This document shows positions 61,511 through 64,000 of a DNA stretch of 64,000 bases, in pieces (the first letter of the stretch is position 1; every line of letters starts with the position of its first letter). The position numbers were made by a program, and so were the translations under genes. The notes below the pieces were generated by a model. That model searched no databases. It saw nothing but the letters and a program-made list of their open reading frames with translations, and was not told where the DNA came from. Source of the DNA: DATAEG01 sp963703085. Lineage in GTDB: Bacteria > Actinomycetota > Actinomycetes > Mycobacteriales > Jatrophihabitantaceae. The DNA lies in contig OY969789.1 of the NCBI GenBank assembly GCA_963703085.1, forward strand, positions 1,302,001-1,366,000, in the 5' to 3' direction.

Positions 61511-62878
61511 TCACCCGAACGAGACCGGTGACCAGGTCTTGCCGGCGTCGCGGGTGGTCCAGACGGTGCGCCCGTCCGCGCCCACGAAACGGCCCACCGT
61601 GGCGTTCTCGAAGCCGAGGAAGCAGACACCCGTCGACGCCTTCACATCCGGAACGGGGGTGAAGCCGGCGCCGCCTGCCGTGGTGCCGCGGTAGAGCGCG
61701 TCGCCGGCGACCACCACAGTGCTGTTTGCCAGAATGGCGACCCGCGGGCTGGTCGCGGAACCGGTGCCCACGACCGCACCGAGGGTGCTGAGCGCACCGC
61801 CGGCGGCGTCGCCCACCCGCAGGGTGCTCTGCCCCGCGGCAGTCACGCAGAGCACGACGAGGTCGGCGCCGCCCTGATCGGTGGCCACGTCGGCCAGGTG
61901 GCTGTCCGTCTTCTGCGACTCGCACGGATCCCTCTGCTGCTGCGACCACTGCACGCCGCGATCCTTGGAGACGAACAGGCGATCGGCGCCGGTGGGGCCG
62001 GCGACCGCGAGATACACGGTGTCGTGCGCCCGAGCGATTGTTGCGGAGCTGCCCACGACCGGAGCCGCGCCGAGCGACCGCTCGACCCAGGTTGCGCTGC
62101 CGGGTTTGGCGGTCTGCACCCGGAACGTACAGCCGGCGCTGCACCCGCTGGTGGTGGTGACCCGGACGGCAGCCAGGCTATCGACCTCGAGCGCCGCGGC
62201 GCCCTGGTTGTCCTGCGCAGACCAGGTCTGGCCGCCGTCGGAGGTGGTGTAGAAGGCGCTCGGCCCGTAGAGATAACCGTGCAGGTCGTCGTAGAACCGC
62301 ACGTGATCGACGCAGGGCGCGTGGCTGCAGGTGGCGGTCGGGCCGACGGCAACCGGAAGCGGGAGCTGGGCGATCTGTGCCCAACCGCCGCCGACGGTGC
62401 TGCTGTGCCCGAGGTATGCGCAGGCGGCCGTTCCGCAGCCGGTCGAACCGATCACCCATCCGCTGGCCTCGGAGTCGAAGCTCAGATCTGTCGCGACGAA
62501 CCCGGTCGGCAGCGTCCGGACCTCGGTGCCGCTGCTGGATTCGTCCGACCCCTTGTGCTCCGCCGACGTACCCCCGGCGCTGGTCTGCCGCGCGGTCAGG
62601 GTCGGGGTGTGCGAACGTGGCGTGTGCTGCGTCTGGCCGAGGCCTCGGTTATCCGACACGTCGTGACGATGCAGTGCTGTCAGGCCTAGAGTGCCGGCGG
62701 TGACGGCGGCGACCACAGCCGCAGCGGCGACGGGTATCCCCCAGCGCTGCCAGCCGCGCTTCGCCGCCGGTTGGGCCGCGATCTCGGCGAGCACTCGTTC
62801 CGCGATCGGCGCACCGTCCGGAGCGTCGCCGGCCTGCTGGGCGAGCATCCGGCGCAGCTCGTTCTCCGGGTCAGTCAT
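61511..62878 (-). CDS. Membrane-anchored Asp-box beta-propeller protein, putative anti-sigma or sensor
   Basis: A 455-residue protein coupled to the sigma gene by ATGA overlap. About 46 cytoplasmic residues (ELRRMLAQQAGDAPDG, ERVLAEIAAQ) come first. One membrane helix spans 47-69 (IPVAAAAVVAAVTAGTLGL). A Ser/Thr-rich linker follows, then an extracellular propeller-like domain with three Asp boxes: SDGGQTWS, SKDRGVQWS and TRDAGKTWSP. Many paired cysteines (STGCGTAAC, TCSHAPC, SGCSAGC) suggest disulfides outside the cell. The N terminus lacks the HxxxCxxC zinc anti-sigma motif. Genetic coupling suggests an anti-sigma or signal-input role, not a proven one. Confidence 0.75.
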   Translation of the reverse strand: MTDPENELRRMLAQQAGDAPDGAPIAERVLAEIAAQPAAKRGWQRWGIPVAAAAVVAAVTAGTLGLTALHRHDVSDNRGLGQTQHTPRSHTPTLTARQTSAGGTSAEHKGSDESSSGTEVRTLPTGFVATDLSFDSEASGWVIGSTGCGTAACAYLGHSSTVGGGWAQIAQLPLPVAVGPTATCSHAPCVDHVRFYDDLHGYLYGPSAFYTTSDGGQTWSAQDNQGAAALEVDSLAAVRVTTTSGCSAGCTFRVQTAKPGSATWVERSLGAAPVVGSSATIARAHDTVYLAVAGPTGADRLFVSKDRGVQWSQQQRDPCESQKTDSHLADVATDQGGADLVVLCVTAAGQSTLRVGDAAGGALSTLGAVVGTGSATSPRVAILANSTVVVAGDALYRGTTAGGAGFTPVPDVKASTGVCFLGFENATVGRFVGADGRTVWTTRDAGKTWSPVSFG

Positions 62879-63471
62879 AGCGCACCCCCCTGTCCGGGGG
62901 CATTCGTATCGGTCGATTCACGCAGCGCCGCCAGACCACGGCTGATCAAACTGCGCACCGTTCCGTCGCGGCACTCCAGGGCAGCGCCGATGTCCGAATC
63001 GGACAGATCGTGGTAGTACCGCAGCACGATGGCAGCTCGCTGTTTGGCCGGCAACGCGCTCAGCAGCGACCAGAGCTGGTCGCGCTCGCCGAGTCCGGCG
63101 GCGAAGTCGGGCTCGACGTCGACCAGCGGAACCTCGGCGACGACAATCTCCCCGCTGGACTTGCGGCGCCGGTCATTGATGAACTGGTTGGACAGGGTGC
63201 GCCGCGCGTAGGCCAGCGGCACGTCGGCTCCGAGCAGCCAGGACTTGCGCTTGTAGAGGCGCAGCAGGGTGTCCTGAACGAGATCCTCCGCCGCGGCCCG
63301 GTTGCCGGTGAGCAAGTACGCAGTACGGGCAAGAGGGGACGCACTGGACCGGACGAAATCGGCAAACGCCTCGTCTTGTTCCTCGGCGCGGTCCACGGTG
63401 CCGAAGAGTCTATCGGTGCCTGCGGACCAGGCCGGGGCAGACAACAGGGGACTGGGCTGGGCAAGCAACAT
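62875..63471 (-). CDS. SigE-family ECF RNA polymerase sigma factor
   Basis: A 198-residue sigma factor. Region 2 reads FVRSSASPLARTAYLLTGNRAAAEDLVQDTLLRLYKR with the -10-binding helix YARRTLSNQFINDRRRK. Region 4 reads LPAKQRAAIVLRYYHDLSDSDIGAALECRDGTVRSLISRGLAAL. It belongs to the actinobacterial SigE-like (ECF41/SigE-family) group. ATG 63471 has GGAGG 6 bases upstream, so the 25-residue tail before the usual start is probably real; GTG 63396 is the alternative. It overlaps the propeller protein start by ATGA, which implies matched expression of the two. Confidence 0.92.
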   Translation of the reverse strand: MLLAQPSPLLSAPAWSAGTDRLFGTVDRAEEQDEAFADFVRSSASPLARTAYLLTGNRAAAEDLVQDTLLRLYKRKSWLLGADVPLAYARRTLSNQFINDRRRKSSGEIVVAEVPLVDVEPDFAAGLGERDQLWSLLSALPAKQRAAIVLRYYHDLSDSDIGAALECRDGTVRSLISRGLAALRESTDTNAPGQGGAL

Positions 63472-63581
63472 CCCGGCCTCCCTCGTTCGTCCCTCGTGGC
63501 GTCACGTCTTCGCGGCCCGCAACTCCGTGCCGTTCTCCTTCCTGACAGGACGGCAGGCTCCCGGCGTTGCACGGCGTCCCT

Positions 63582-64000
63582 TCACAGCCGGCGGTGCATC
63601 TCTACCGCGTCGACCCGGCCACCGTCGTAGTACCCGCGCCGGATCCGCAGCGGGACGAACCCGGCGCGTTCGTAGAGCCGGCGCGCTTCAGCGTTGTCCT
63701 CGCGAACCTCCAGGAACACCTCGGCGGCCTGCCGCTGCCGAGCGATGCTCAGCAACTCGGCCACGAGCAACCGTCCGATCCCGCGACCGCGGGCCTGCGG
63801 CACGGTGCCGACGGTGAGGATCTGCGCGGTATCGGCAACGATCATCACCCCCGCCCAGCCAAGCACCTCTTCGTCAGGACCCACCGCGGCGAGGTAGCGA
63901 CGGTGCTGCTGGTCGCGCAGCTCCTCCCGGTAGCTGGCCTGGCTCCATGCCTCGGTGCCGAACATCTGGACCTCGTACGGCATGACCTGATCCAGGTGTG
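63582..64000 (-). CDS. rimI: Ribosomal protein S18-alanine N-acetyltransferase, 5' end beyond window
   Basis: GNAT enzyme that acetylates the N-terminal alanine of ribosomal protein S18. The visible 139 codons read in from the window edge (HLDQVMPYEVQMFGTEAWS). An ATG at 63983 is internal by comparison with RimI, which has about 10 more N-terminal residues. The acetyl-CoA loop is VGTVPQARGRGIGRLLVAEL, followed by EVFLEVREDNAEARRLYERAGFVPLRIRRGYY, which is the RimI signature region. In mycobacteria rimI lies near groEL1 (Rv3420c), which matches this position. Confidence 0.93.
   Translation of the reverse strand, partial: HLDQVMPYEVQMFGTEAWSQASYREELRDQQHRRYLAAVGPDEEVLGWAGVMIVADTAQILTVGTVPQARGRGIGRLLVAELLSIARQRQAAEVFLEVREDNAEARRLYERAGFVPLRIRRGYYDGGRVDAVEMHRRL

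Overview
The window is GC-rich DNA from an actinobacterium (Actinomycetota). Codons are strongly GC-biased, many starts are GTG and one is TTG, and several gene neighbourhoods match Mycobacterium as I know it. One block is chorismate mutase / pcrA / M23 peptidase / sucC-sucD / Rv0954-like / perM / purN / purH. Another is guaA / guaB3 / guaB / DUF5319 / whiB3-like / groEL1 / groES / sigma factor / rimI. The host is probably in or near Mycobacteriales, Frankiales or Jatrophihabitantales; I cannot place it more precisely. No transposase, integrase, CRISPR array, rRNA or tRNA gene was found, so this is mostly core chromosome with a few accessory catabolic cassettes.

Layout. 1-2 kb: 3' part of trpS and a CNNM/CorC transporter. 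2-10.6 kb: a galactoside cassette (galE-galK, then a Tat-lipoprotein binding protein, two sugar permeases and a GH2 beta-galactosidase) with a candidate operator and promoter before the ABC genes; galT, a regulator and an ABC ATPase are absent. 10.6-14.1 kb: four overlapping minus-strand genes for 3-hydroxyanthranilate breakdown to 4-oxalocrotonate. 14.2-19.2 kb: a probable 10-methyl fatty acid pair (tmsA/tmsB; tmsB is frameshifted at a G4 run), then icd and mdh. 19.3-22.7 kb: a GNAT protein coupled to an enolase-superfamily menC/NAAAR gene, and a GT1 glycosyltransferase. 22.9-31.3 kb: DUF3017-folD, DUF3054, purN-purH with an MfpA-like pentapeptide protein directly downstream, perM, and three small four-helix membrane proteins (one frameshifted). 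31.4-36.6 kb: sucCD, an orphan B12-binding subunit, an M23 peptidase and a GT87-type membrane glycosyltransferase.

36.6-45.8 kb: pcrA; divergent from it a short aromatic-rich leader peptide plus terminator in front of a chorismate mutase; an FMN alpha-hydroxy-acid oxidase; a LuxR response regulator with a PspC-domain histidine kinase, divergent from a PspC/LiaF-like membrane protein; and a divergent oxidoreductase/HxlR pair with an inverted-repeat operator. 45.8-55.5 kb: guaA, corA, guaB3, a 64-bp tandem repeat, guaB (TTG start), a MacB-type ABC exporter and DUF5319. 55.6-58.2 kb: a Lrp/AsnC regulator divergent from a guanidine-modifying enzyme and rocD, most likely an arginine-to-ornithine-to-glutamate-semialdehyde route. 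58.3-64 kb: whiB3-like, DUF2505, groEL/groES with a CIRCE element, a SigE-family sigma factor coupled to a membrane-anchored Asp-box propeller protein, and the 3' part of rimI.

Points most worth a second look are the Phe/Tyr-type attenuator before chorismate mutase, the sigma factor/propeller pair, the predicted arginine dihydrolase-RocD module, the MfpA-like protein in the purine operon, and two one-base frameshifts at C/G homopolymers. All family assignments come from reading the sequences and from memory of the families; no database search was run.
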